Part shown: positions 1-6,457 of the stretch, piece by piece | Position numbering within the stretch: position 1 is the stretch's first letter | How the letters are laid out: each line of letters opens with the position of its first letter | Source: Solobacterium sp. | Lineage (GTDB): Bacteria > Bacillota_I > Bacilli_A > Erysipelotrichales > Erysipelotrichaceae | Reading direction: 5' to 3' | Length of the DNA: 9,274 nt | NCBI GenBank assembly: GCA_017514645.1 | Contig: JAFWJP010000246.1 | Coordinates: 1-9,274, forward strand | Notes under the pieces: generated by a model | What the model was told of the DNA's origin: nothing | The model's database searches: none | The model's input: the letters and a program-made list of their open reading frames with translations, nothing else | Program-made: the position numbers and the translations under genes

Positions 1-1
1 C

Positions 2-511
2 AAGGCAGGGCAGACGGTCACCTACGGTCTGACATCACTGCAGGGCGGTATCGCCGGAAACGTCATTCCTGATGACTGCAAGGTTCTGGGTACATTCCGC
101 TTCTTCGATGTAGAGGAAGGAAAGAAGGCTGTGATGCTGGCGAACAAGGTCGCGGAAGATACAGCGGACATTTACGGATGTACGGTTGATGAACTTCCTG
201 ATCCGGATGCGATCATTCCGCCGACGATCAATGATGCGCGCATTGCCGGCATCATGGAGAAGGCTTTCGGAGAGATGCTGCCGGAAGGTACGGTCGTGGA
301 TCATGAGCCGTGGTATGCAACGGAAACGTTTGCCAATTACCTGACGAGGTATCCCGGTGTCTTCATGCACCTGGGAATCCGCAATCCGGAGATCGGGTCC
401 GGTGCAGAGCATCACAATACATTCTTCGATGTCGATGAAGAAGTGCTGCCGACAGGTGTCGCCTGTACGGTACGCTTCGTCACAGCGATGGAAGAGAACG
501 GACTGAAGTAA
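2..511 (+). CDS. M20D-family amidohydrolase/peptidase, C-terminal part (5' end outside window)
   Basis: The frame is open from base 2 to the TAA at 509-511, giving 169 residues of a protein that begins upstream of the window; the ATG at 131 is internal. The M20D family (hippurate hydrolase, IAA-amino-acid hydrolase, N-acetyl-diaminopimelate deacetylase and similar) comprises cytoplasmic metal-dependent enzymes that split N-acyl amino acids or small peptides. Family signatures visible here are the segment GGIAGNVIPDDCKVLGTFRFF, which belongs to the lid/dimerisation domain, and near the end EHHNTFFDVDEEVLPTG, which matches the conserved block carrying the last metal-binding His (window residue 138, bases 413-415). 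Substrate cannot be decided without the N-terminal half. A terminator follows 10 bases after the stop, so this gene ends its transcript and is not obviously co-transcribed with the Nudix gene. Family assignment is firm; substrate is open. Confidence 0.85.
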   Translation, partial: KAGQTVTYGLTSLQGGIAGNVIPDDCKVLGTFRFFDVEEGKKAVMLANKVAEDTADIYGCTVDELPDPDAIIPPTINDARIAGIMEKAFGEMLPEGTVVDHEPWYATETFANYLTRYPGVFMHLGIRNPEIGSGAEHHNTFFDVDEEVLPTGVACTVRFVTAMEENGLK

Positions 512-521
512 GACGTATGGT

Positions 522-559
522 ATGTGCGGATCATGATCATGATCCGCACATTTTCTTCT
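522..559 (+). terminator. Rho-independent terminator of the M20D gene, built on a 30-bp perfect palindrome
   Basis: Bases 522-551 are a perfect inverted repeat (15-base arms, centre between 536 and 537), immediately followed by a T-rich run (TTTTCTTCT). It sits 10 bases after the M20D stop codon. As RNA it would fold with a small GATC-type loop. Because the arms meet without a spacer, the DNA is also a symmetric site that a dimeric protein could bind, but the T-run and position make a terminator the simpler reading. Confidence 0.85.
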
Positions 560-588
560 GCACCGGTTTGTTGTACGATGAAACCATC

Positions 589-1098
589 ATGCGTTTATTG
601 TTTGATCTGGACAAGCGCGATTATGATCCTGCGGCCCCGGAATACAGGCGTCCTTCGGCCCGGGCTTTGATCATTCACGGAAGCAGGATCGCCATGGTAT
701 ACAGCCGGAAATACCGCTATTGCAAATTCCCCGGCGGAGGAATCGAACAGGGCGAAACCCCGGTTGAAGCCCTGGTACGGGAGACAGCGGAGGAAGCCGG
801 ACTGACCGTTATTCCGGAAACCGTTCTTCCGTACGGATATGTTCACCGGATCCAGAAAGGTGAAAACGGACAGACGTTCATCCAGGACAATTACTATTAT
901 TTCTGTGCTGTACAGGATGATCCGGTCAGTACGCATCCGGACGAATACGAAGCGGAAGAGGGATTTGTCCTTGTCTGGGTTACGCCGGAGGAAGCCATCC
1001 GGGAGAACCGTACCTATGATCATGGTCCCTGGGATCCGCTGATGACAGAACGGGAGTGTATGGTACTGGAACTGCTTCAGAAAGAAGGGTATATATAA
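589..1098 (+). CDS. Nudix hydrolase
   Basis: A 169-residue Nudix-superfamily hydrolase, of the kind that cleaves nucleoside diphosphates linked to another moiety and needs a divalent cation. The Nudix box GX5EX7REUXEEXGU is complete: G50, E56, R64-E65, E68-E69, G71-L72, within PGGGIEQGETPVEALVRETA. N-terminal strands (residues 20-40) and C-terminal strands with an aromatic-rich YGYVHR...NYYYFCAV segment complete the fold. I chose the ATG at 589 because the frame's earlier ATG at 517 would put the first 12 or so codons inside the terminator hairpin of the preceding gene and give a non-Nudix extension (MVCADHDHDPHIFF). No good Shine-Dalgarno sequence precedes 589. A TACGAT at 574-579 would, if a -10 box, give an almost leaderless mRNA. 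The gene converges on the LysR gene, with 18 bases between stop codons. Substrate cannot be read from the sequence. Confidence 0.9.
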   Translation: MRLLFDLDKRDYDPAAPEYRRPSARALIIHGSRIAMVYSRKYRYCKFPGGGIEQGETPVEALVRETAEEAGLTVIPETVLPYGYVHRIQKGENGQTFIQDNYYYFCAVQDDPVSTHPDEYEAEEGFVLVWVTPEEAIRENRTYDHGPWDPLMTERECMVLELLQKEGYI

Positions 1099-1119
1099 AA
1101 ACGACCTTTCCGGTCGTTA
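1093..1119 (-). terminator. Terminator of the LysR gene, in the convergent gap
   Basis: The stem pairs 1100-1106 with 1112-1118 around a 5-base loop. On the minus strand it begins inside the LysR stop codon and is followed by a T-run (TTTTTATATA), which fits termination of lysR. On the plus strand the hairpin is followed by TAAGCAGCC, a poor U-tract, so it probably works less well for the Nudix transcript. Confidence 0.75.
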
Positions 1120-2013
1120 AGCAGCCATTTCGTTGACGGTCTGCCGGTAAGCATCCGTGATCTTCTGCAGGATATCCGTATGTTCGAAATCCTTGTTGTA
1201 TACGATTCTTGCCTCTCTTGCCATAGAGAGGTTTTCAATCGGCAGGGCAGTCAGCTTGTGCTTGCGGATCTCGTTCATGCACGCACTGCGCGGCAGGATG
1301 GAAACACCCAGACCCTTGCGGATGAGATCCTTGATCGTTGCGACATTGTCCATCTCCATAGCGATGTCATAGTTGTCGATGGAGTCATTGAGACTTTCCA
1401 GCGTTGAATCAAAGAGCTGTCTTGTAGCACTGGAGGGAAGGCGCAGGATCATGCGTTCGTTCCGCAGTTCATTCAGCGTTACCATATTGCGCTTTGAGAG
1501 CGGATTGGAATTGGCCATGACGCAGACGAGGTAGTCTGTATCCAGCATGACGGAATTGAACTCCCGGTCGATGACCGGCCCGTCAACAATTGCCATATCC
1601 ACTTCATAGCTGCGGAGTTTGTCGTAAAGATTCTTGATGGTGTCCGTAATTACGGTAATGCTCAGATCCCGGCCGGAACACTTGGCCAGGGCTTCCGATG
1701 TGAGGTTGCTTTCAGAGGTATGGGTAATACCGACACGAAGGCTGGTCAGATTGTGCTCTGTATCCTGCAGTTCCCGCAGCATCTGTTCTTCCATTGCTGC
1801 GATCCTTCTGGCATAGCGCAGAGCGATCTCACCTTCCGGTGTGATGATCAGACCGTTTTTTCTGCGGATGAGCAGGGTAGCGTGCAGTTCCTGCTCCAGT
1901 GTGCTGATCTGATGGCTGACAGCCGGCTGGGTCAGATTCAGCGCTGATGCTGCTTTTGTAAAATTACCGAGTTCCGCTACGGTAATCAATGTTTCCAGTT
2001 TCTGATTGATCAT
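1117..2013 (-). CDS. LysR-type transcriptional regulator
   Basis: A full-length (298 aa) LysR-type regulator. Residues 1-60 form the winged helix-turn-helix, with the typical AELGNFTKAASALNLTQPAV recognition block followed by SHQISTLEQEL. Residues 60-90 are the linker helix (ALRYARRIAAMEEQMLRELQ). From about residue 91 (LTSLRVGITHTSES) to the end lies the periplasmic-binding-protein-like effector domain, with the usual late motif IRKGLGVSILPRSA. Such proteins are DNA-binding tetramers that respond to a small metabolite. It is transcribed alone: a terminator separates it from the operon upstream, and its own hairpin follows the stop. LysR genes often lie divergent from their target, but here the upstream neighbour runs in the same direction and the downstream neighbour is convergent. 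The target is therefore not evident from position, and autoregulation is the only local suggestion. The Shine-Dalgarno GTGAGG (2025-2030) is 11 bases before the ATG, rather far. Confidence 0.95.
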   Translation of the reverse strand: MINQKLETLITVAELGNFTKAASALNLTQPAVSHQISTLEQELHATLLIRRKNGLIITPEGEIALRYARRIAAMEEQMLRELQDTEHNLTSLRVGITHTSESNLTSEALAKCSGRDLSITVITDTIKNLYDKLRSYEVDMAIVDGPVIDREFNSVMLDTDYLVCVMANSNPLSKRNMVTLNELRNERMILRLPSSATRQLFDSTLESLNDSIDNYDIAMEMDNVATIKDLIRKGLGVSILPRSACMNEIRKHKLTALPIENLSMAREARIVYNKDFEHTDILQKITDAYRQTVNEMAA

Positions 2014-2038
2014 AGAAAAATAAACCTCACATTAAATG

Positions 2039-2066
2039 ATTTTATAATACCCAAAATATTTTTCAA
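2039..2066 (-). promoter_or_regulatory. Probable promoter of the LysR gene with a LysR-box-like symmetric element
   Basis: On the minus strand, TTGAAA (2066-2061) and TAAAAT (2044-2039) are separated by 16 bases, about 25 bases upstream of the LysR start. The spacer and -10 contain the interrupted inverted repeat ATTTT-N9-AAAAT (2039-2057), which also includes T-N11-A, the minimal LysR-box pattern. AT-rich DNA gives such matches easily, so the promoter is better supported than the operator. Confidence 0.5.
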
Positions 2067-2078
2067 TCCTGTTTTCCT

Positions 2079-2108
2079 GAAAAGAAAGAACCGCACTGCT
2101 GCGGTTCT
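2079..2108 (-). terminator. Terminator of the MBOAT-SGNH operon
   Basis: A 9-bp perfect stem (2087-2095 with 2100-2108) encloses a 4-base loop. On the minus strand it is followed by TTCTTTTC, and it lies 19 bases after the stop codon of the SGNH-type gene. It isolates lysR from the upstream operon. Confidence 0.85.
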
Positions 2109-2126
2109 GTATTCTTCTGAAACAAT

Positions 2127-3083
2127 TTACTGCTGTTCTATGACCGGTTCCAGATCCTTGATCAATTGTTCCGTCCGGAGCCTTGCGCCTTCTGTTGTCA
2201 GGTGCAGATTGGAATCGTAGAACAGATTATAGGGATACATATAGTCCGTGAAACGGGAGATCACAGGGCAGTCCAGCGCTTCCCGCAGTTCTGCCTCAAA
2301 CGCATCGTATGCTTCGCGTTCCGGTGTATATTCACCATCACCGATCGGATATCCGGCAACCACCATCCGGGCACCTCTCTCCTCCAGCCAGGCATTCAGC
2401 GCATTGAGGCGTTCCGTACAGGTATCGTTGACTTCCGGCATCTGAATGCTCGTCTCATCAAAGGTATACAGCACTTCATCCCTGGGATAGGCATCATCCC
2501 CGTATTCATTGAACGCACTCCGCGCAAAGAATCCCTCAGCCCCGTCTACGGGCACCTCCCTTCCGGTGATCGTCTGCCGAAGCCACCTGACCGTGGCTTT
2601 GAAGGCGTATCGCGGGAAGGCCCGTGCCATATTGCTGTAATCCTGAGGCCGTATGAGAGGGTACAGTTCTTTGTGGTCCTCGATCGTCATCCATACGAGC
2701 TCAGGATTCTGGATCGTATCGTCATCGGCATACGTATGATGCGCGATGACGTAGATGTCCCCTTCGTGGACGTTAAGGCGGCATACCTGTTCGTCGAACG
2801 GGTTGCCGAATCCTCCGTGCATTCCCATATTGACAACAGGCATGCCGTAGGCTTCTTCAATCAATGAAGAGTCAATGCCGAACGCGAGATTGGAATTGCC
2901 GATGAGGACGATGCGCGGTCCTTCGACACTGTTGAGCCTTGCGGCTTTGTCAATCATCGCGGCGGTATAGATCATCGTATACTGCGGGGTTACCGTGTGA
3001 AAGAAGAAGGTGATGAAAAGAGCCAGGATCGCAAGGATCGTCAGGCAGAAGGCCAGTATGGTTTTGACGAACTTTTTGTACAT
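2127..3083 (-). CDS. Membrane-anchored SGNH/GDSL-type (AlgJ/DltD-like) protein, partner of the MBOAT acyltransferase
   Basis: A 318-residue protein with one N-terminal transmembrane anchor (about residues 8-28, after the basic start MYKKFVK) and an extracellular domain. The motif IGNSNLAFGID (residues 61-71) matches block I of SGNH hydrolases, with S64 as the likely nucleophile. Near the C-terminus, FYDSNLHLTTEGA (D290, H294) is the expected catalytic Asp/His block, although the spacing is D-x3-H rather than the usual D-x2-H. In characterised MBOAT systems (AlgI with AlgJ/X, PatA/PatB, DltB/DltD) an SGNH-like partner outside the membrane transfers the acyl group to the polymer, and I infer that role here. 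It is the second gene of an operon: its Shine-Dalgarno (AGGAG, 3087-3091) overlaps the MBOAT stop codon, implying translational coupling. A role as an esterase removing acyl groups is the main alternative. Overall sequence outside the two motifs is not one I recognise by name. Confidence 0.75.
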   Translation of the reverse strand: MYKKFVKTILAFCLTILAILALFITFFFHTVTPQYTMIYTAAMIDKAARLNSVEGPRIVLIGNSNLAFGIDSSLIEEAYGMPVVNMGMHGGFGNPFDEQVCRLNVHEGDIYVIAHHTYADDDTIQNPELVWMTIEDHKELYPLIRPQDYSNMARAFPRYAFKATVRWLRQTITGREVPVDGAEGFFARSAFNEYGDDAYPRDEVLYTFDETSIQMPEVNDTCTERLNALNAWLEERGARMVVAGYPIGDGEYTPEREAYDAFEAELREALDCPVISRFTDYMYPYNLFYDSNLHLTTEGARLRTEQLIKDLEPVIEQQ

Positions 3084-3091
3084 AGGCTCTC

Positions 3092-4501
3092 CTAGAAGCG
3101 GAAATAGAGGAATTCGTTGCTGGAACGGACCGGCATGATGAGGATCATCAGCAGAACGAACAGGATGGATACGATCCAGCGCGCAGCCGGATGCCAGGTG
3201 TTCATTTTCTGCAGAAGATCATAGTGCTCGCTGATCAGGTCCACCAGAACCAGAACCACGGTTCCGGCAAAGATGCACAGGATCGTGAATCCATCGATGC
3301 CGAGTTCCCTGTAAGCAGTGAGGAAATAGGCGGCAGGACGTGTGATGCCGCGGAACATGTGGGTGATGATATACACAGCGTCCGCGATGGTATCCGCCCG
3401 GAAGAAGATCCAGGCGACGGTAACAAACGCAAAGACAATGAGTGTACTGAGCAGCCGGGCAGGAAGCCGGGTGTGTTCCTTGGGGAACAGGTGGTTCTCA
3501 AGAACCTGCCCCAGGCCGTGCAGCAGTCCCCAGACGATGAATGTCCATGCAGCACCGTGCCAGAGTCCGGAGCAGAGGAATGTAACGATCAGGTTGAAAT
3601 CGCGCCGCAGGGCAGAGCAGCGGCTTCCGCCGAGCGGAATATAGACGTAGTCGCGGAACCAGGAGGACAGCGAGATGTGCCATCTGCGCCAGAAACCGCG
3701 CAGGCTGGAGGCGAGGTAGGGACGTCTGAAGTTGTCCGCCAGGTGATAGCCGAAGAGCTCGGATGTACCGATTGCTGTGTCGGAATATCCCGAGAAGTCA
3801 CAGTAGATCTGAATGCTGTAGAACAGCGCGGCCGCAAGCATGGTTCCGCCGGATACATGATCCAGGCTGCCGTACACCTGGGTGACGTATTTGGCCAGTG
3901 TATCAGCGATGACCATCTTCTTGAACAGTCCCCAGACGATCAGCCGTACACCGTACACTGCCCGGTCATAGTCGAAGGTCTGTTTCTCATGGAACTGCTT
4001 CAGCAGAGTGCCCGCCCGTTCGATCGGACCGGCGAGGAGCTTGGGAAACCACGCTGCATACAGAGCATAGTACAGAAGACTTTCCTCTGCGTCCAGCTTC
4101 CCGCGGTAGACATCGATTACATAGGAAACGGAACTGAACGTATAGAACGAAATGCCGGCAGGAAGAACCAGGCGGAGTGTAAAGACATCCGCATGGAACA
4201 CTGAAGCAAACGTTGAAATGAAGAAGTTGAAATACTTGAATACAAAGAGAATGCCCAGATTGATGAACAGTGACATTCCCAGCCAGAAACGCTCCTGACG
4301 GCGTGAGAAGATCTGACGCGCGGCATACCATGATACCAGCGCAGACAAGGCCAGAAGGAACGTAAATGCCGGACCGGCAAAAGCGTAATATACAAAACTC
4401 GCAGCCAGCAGCCAGTAGGGCCGGTATCTGCGTTTCAGAGCATAGTGAATCAGAAATACGACCGGCAGGAAGACTGCAAACTGCCAGGAATTGAACAGCA
4501 T
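3092..4501 (-). CDS. MBOAT-family O-acyltransferase (AlgI/DltB-like)
   Basis: A 469-residue polytopic membrane protein of the membrane-bound O-acyltransferase family, usual length for AlgI/PatA-type members. It carries the family blocks in order: MLFNSWQFAVFLPVVFLIHY at the N-terminus; LPAGISFYTFSSVSYVIDVYRG in the first third; FWRRWHISLSSWFRDYVYIPLGG with H275; and GLWHGAAWTFIVWGLLHG with H315, the invariant MBOAT histidine. These proteins move an acyl group, normally acetyl from a cytoplasmic donor, across the membrane to a partner that attaches it to an extracellular polymer. The next gene (SGNH type) supplies a plausible partner. No polysaccharide, teichoic-acid or dlt genes are in the window, so the polymer is unknown. 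It has a strong Shine-Dalgarno (AAAGGAG) 7 bases before the ATG. The promoter lies in the divergent gap to the transporter gene, but I found no convincing -35/-10 pair on this strand. Confidence 0.94.
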   Translation of the reverse strand: MLFNSWQFAVFLPVVFLIHYALKRRYRPYWLLAASFVYYAFAGPAFTFLLALSALVSWYAARQIFSRRQERFWLGMSLFINLGILFVFKYFNFFISTFASVFHADVFTLRLVLPAGISFYTFSSVSYVIDVYRGKLDAEESLLYYALYAAWFPKLLAGPIERAGTLLKQFHEKQTFDYDRAVYGVRLIVWGLFKKMVIADTLAKYVTQVYGSLDHVSGGTMLAAALFYSIQIYCDFSGYSDTAIGTSELFGYHLADNFRRPYLASSLRGFWRRWHISLSSWFRDYVYIPLGGSRCSALRRDFNLIVTFLCSGLWHGAAWTFIVWGLLHGLGQVLENHLFPKEHTRLPARLLSTLIVFAFVTVAWIFFRADTIADAVYIITHMFRGITRPAAYFLTAYRELGIDGFTILCIFAGTVVLVLVDLISEHYDLLQKMNTWHPAARWIVSILFVLLMILIMPVRSSNEFLYFRF

Positions 4502-4613
4502 CTGTTTTCTCCTTTTTCCTATAATACTTTACCAAAACAGCCGGAAAGACTCCATAGGATCCCGGAAACAAGATGTTTTTATTCCGAATGAGCGGAAAAA
4601 GAGCTGCAGGGCA

Positions 4614-4663
4614 TGTTTCATTCTGCGTTTTAGCGTATGATAGTACACATACAACGGAGTGAA
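4614..4663 (+). promoter_or_regulatory. Putative promoter and ribosome binding site of the SLC13-type transporter gene
   Basis: TATGAT at 4636-4641 is a good -10 hexamer 22 bases before the chosen ATG; the matching -35 (around 4613-4619) is weak. GGAG at 4656-4659 is the ribosome binding site. An inverted repeat GTATG/CATAC (4635-4639 with 4648-4652) straddles the -10 and the likely start of transcription and could be an operator. The rest of the 162-base divergent gap holds a short imperfect repeat (TTCCG/CGGAA, 4582-4597) of no clear role. Confidence 0.4.
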
Positions 4664-6118
4664 ATGAATATGAGCAACGGCAGAAAAACCGCAGCGATGG
4701 GAATCGCAGCACTGACACTGATCATCTTTGCCTTGATGCCTGCATCAGGTGCTTTGTCCCATGAAGCACTGTGCGTACTGGGAATCTTCTTCTTTTCCCT
4801 GACCATGTGGATCGGTGTATCCATCGACTGGCCGAGTCTGATCACGCTGCTGCTGATCGGTTTCCTGCCGTCCTACGGCTTCTCCAAGGCATTCAGCGGG
4901 GCATTCGGCAATTCTACTGTCGCTTTCCTGATTTTTACGTTCATGCTGGTATATCCGCTTTCACAGACGAATTTTGTACGCCGCTGTACCGTGGCGTTCA
5001 TCACCAACCGGATCGCCAGAAAGGGACCGTGGTATTTCATCTGTTTCCTGTTTGCGGCGGTGACCGTGCTCGGACTGTTCATCTCTCCGTCGGTTCTGTT
5101 CGTTGCTTTTCTGCCGTTCCTCGAGGATATCTACAGTGTTCTCGGACTGAAGAAGGGGTCCGGAACTGCCAATATGATGATGCTCGGTACAGCCTTCTGC
5201 ATTTCTCTGTCTTCAGGCATGACGCCGATCGGGCATGTATGGCCGACGCTGGCCATCGGTACGCTGGCCTCTGCCGGGATTGAAGTCAATCAGTTCCAGT
5301 ACATGGCGATGGGGATCCCTGCGGGTGTTCTTCTGATCATTCTGCAGATCCTGGTCTTCCGCTTTGTGTACCGTCCGGCGGATATCAATGAGATCGATCC
5401 GGGGAAGGCAATGGAACTGCGGGGCAGCGTTCCGCCTGCGGATGCGCGGGAGAAGATCATTCTCGCCGCAATGGCACTGACGGTCTTCCTCTGGAGCGCT
5501 CCGAGCCTTGTGAAAGGCATTCTTCCGCAGTTCTATACTCTGGTCAATTCCTGGACCAGTGCAATGCCGCCGTTGGTCGGCTGTATCATTCTGTTCCTTG
5601 CCCATACAGGAGGCCGTCAGGTACTGAATTTCCGTGATGCAGTGACCAAGGGTGTCATGTGGGGCTCGGTTCTCATGACAGCTGCAGCGACGCTGATCGG
5701 TGCCTGCCTGACCAATGCGGATATCGGCATCAGCGCATGGCTGTCCGGTGTCATGGCACCGGTGACGGAGGGTCTTCCGGAGATCCTGCTGATCCTGTTC
5801 TTTGCTGCGTGGACGGTGCTGGAAACGAATTTCTCTTCGAATATCGTCACAACGACGGTCGTGAGTTCTGTTGTTATTGCGGTGCTGAGCGCGCTTCCTG
5901 CCGGCAGTGTGAATACGGCTGCGGCAGTCTGTCTTGTCGGCTTCGGGGCTTCCATCTGCAACATGACGCCTGCCGGTCAGTCAACGATCAATACGGTCGC
6001 CATCGGTTCGGAATGGACGGATGCCCGGTCCATGTTTGTCTGGGGCGGAATCTTTGCCGTTCTTGCCGTACTGGTGATGACATTTGTCGGTTACCGGATC
6101 GGCGCAATTGTCATGTAA
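4664..6118 (+). CDS. SLC13/DASS-type anion (carboxylate) transporter
   Basis: A very hydrophobic protein of 484 residues with roughly 11-13 membrane segments, in the size range of the divalent anion:sodium symporter (DASS/SLC13) family, which imports di- and tricarboxylates or sulfate. Features that suggest this family are the two-fold internal layout: a first-half block GNSTVAFLIFTFMLVYPLSQ, then the hairpin-like LSSGMTPIGHVWPTLAIG (about residues 180-197), and in the second half the polar segment ETNFSSNIVTTTVVSSVV (S392-N393) followed by NMTPAGQSTINTVAIG. SN/T-P motifs of this type bind sodium and substrate in VcINDY. The start at 4664 (MNMSNG) has GGAG four bases upstream; ATG 4670 is an equally possible start with a better spacing. 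An upstream in-frame ATG at 4637 falls inside the -10 box and is unlikely. The gene is divergent from the MBOAT operon and ends at its own terminator. The substrate is not determinable here; arsenite- or citrate-type relatives in the same superfamily are alternatives. Confidence 0.82.
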   Translation: MNMSNGRKTAAMGIAALTLIIFALMPASGALSHEALCVLGIFFFSLTMWIGVSIDWPSLITLLLIGFLPSYGFSKAFSGAFGNSTVAFLIFTFMLVYPLSQTNFVRRCTVAFITNRIARKGPWYFICFLFAAVTVLGLFISPSVLFVAFLPFLEDIYSVLGLKKGSGTANMMMLGTAFCISLSSGMTPIGHVWPTLAIGTLASAGIEVNQFQYMAMGIPAGVLLIILQILVFRFVYRPADINEIDPGKAMELRGSVPPADAREKIILAAMALTVFLWSAPSLVKGILPQFYTLVNSWTSAMPPLVGCIILFLAHTGGRQVLNFRDAVTKGVMWGSVLMTAAATLIGACLTNADIGISAWLSGVMAPVTEGLPEILLILFFAAWTVLETNFSSNIVTTTVVSSVVIAVLSALPAGSVNTAAAVCLVGFGASICNMTPAGQSTINTVAIGSEWTDARSMFVWGGIFAVLAVLVMTFVGYRIGAIVM

Positions 6119-6138
6119 TTTACATTTGTTTCATAAAA

Positions 6139-6180
6139 ACAGGAAACGGAATTCCCGGGAGTTCCGTTTCTGTTCGTTCT
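6139..6180 (+). terminator. Terminator of the SLC13-type transporter gene
   Basis: A strong hairpin pairs 6139-6151 with 6162-6173 (9 continuous bp, a bulged G, then 3 more) around a loop that itself contains TCCCGGGA. It starts 20 bases after the stop codon. The following tract (TTCGTTCTG) is only moderately T-rich. Confidence 0.75.
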
Positions 6181-6185
6181 GTACG

Positions 6186-6214
6186 TTGACAAGCACAGAC
6201 GGATTATCTAAAAT
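6186..6214 (+). promoter_or_regulatory. Sigma-A-type promoter of the T-box/carboxypeptidase unit
   Basis: A consensus -35 TTGACA (6186-6191) and TAAAAT (6209-6214) are separated by exactly 17 bases. Transcription would begin near 6221, just before the first helix of the T-box leader, and just after the terminator of the previous gene. This makes the M14 gene an independent transcription unit whose control rests on the leader RNA. Confidence 0.88.
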
Positions 6215-6223
6215 CCAACTATA

Positions 6224-6438
6224 TTCGATGAACGGAAGAGTACCTGACCGTACCCTCCAGCGAGCCGGAACAGAGTGGAAGTCCGGCAGGCAGCACGGTC
6301 CGGGAAGCGCATCCGGGAGGATCCTTTCTGAAATCAGTAGGAAAGGACGCAGACACAGCGTTAGGTGAGAGGGGCCGGATATCTTCCGGCAACCAGTGTG
6401 GTACCGCGGTTATGCCGTCTCTGGATGAGACGGCTTTT
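6224..6438 (+). ncRNA. T-box riboswitch (tRNA-sensing leader), probable arginine specificity
   Basis: All canonical T-box parts are present in order. Stem I: CGGA/TCCG base (6233-6236 with 6312-6315); an internal loop with AGTA (6239-6242) facing GAA (6304-6306); GACCGT/ACGGTC (6246-6251 with 6295-6300); the AGCGA bulge (6259-6263); GCCGGA/TCCGGC (6264-6269 with 6282-6287); and the distal loop with GAGTGGAA. Stem II: 6322-6328 with 6341-6347, whose loop carries the GAA/AGTA S-turn. Stem IIA/B region: 6347-6370. Stem III: 6374-6379 with 6385-6390. T-box sequence: AGTGTGGTACCGCGG (6395-6409). The terminator follows. Uncharged tRNA reads a specifier codon in Stem I and its NCCA end pairs with TGGT (6399-6402), favouring the antiterminator. 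The specifier is best read as CGC (6308-6310, Arg), preceded by GAAG and followed by the usual A and the closing helix. GCG (Ala, 6307-6309) is the alternative. T at 6402 predicts discriminator base A73, allowed for Arg and Ala but not Gly. Confidence 0.95.
6414..6438 (+). terminator. T-box regulatory terminator
   Basis: A perfect 8-bp stem (6414-6421 with 6427-6434), loop TGGAT, then TTTT. It competes with the antiterminator, in which GCGG (6406-6409) pairs with CCGT (6415-6418) and CCAG(T)G (6393-6398) pairs with C(T)CTGG (6419-6424), leaving the 7-base TGGTACC bulge exposed for the tRNA acceptor end. The two folds share bases 6415-6421, so only one can form. Confidence 0.92.
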
Positions 6439-6457
6439 CATGTCATAGGAGGCAGGT

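Noticed and set aside
522..551. The 30-bp perfect palindrome as an operator or replication/attachment site
   Set aside because: It is directly behind a stop codon and directly before a T-rich run, the standard layout of an intrinsic terminator. No repeat copies or recombinase gene are in the window.
3191..4204. A 337-codon plus-strand open frame inside the MBOAT gene
   Set aside because: The complementary strand encodes a complete, conserved MBOAT. The plus-strand product is a hydrophilic antisense shadow with no domain or ribosome binding site.
4582..4597. TTCCG/CGGAA inverted repeat in the divergent gap as a terminator
   Set aside because: Only 5 bp with a 6-base loop, and no gene ends next to it. 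At most it could be a weak operator.
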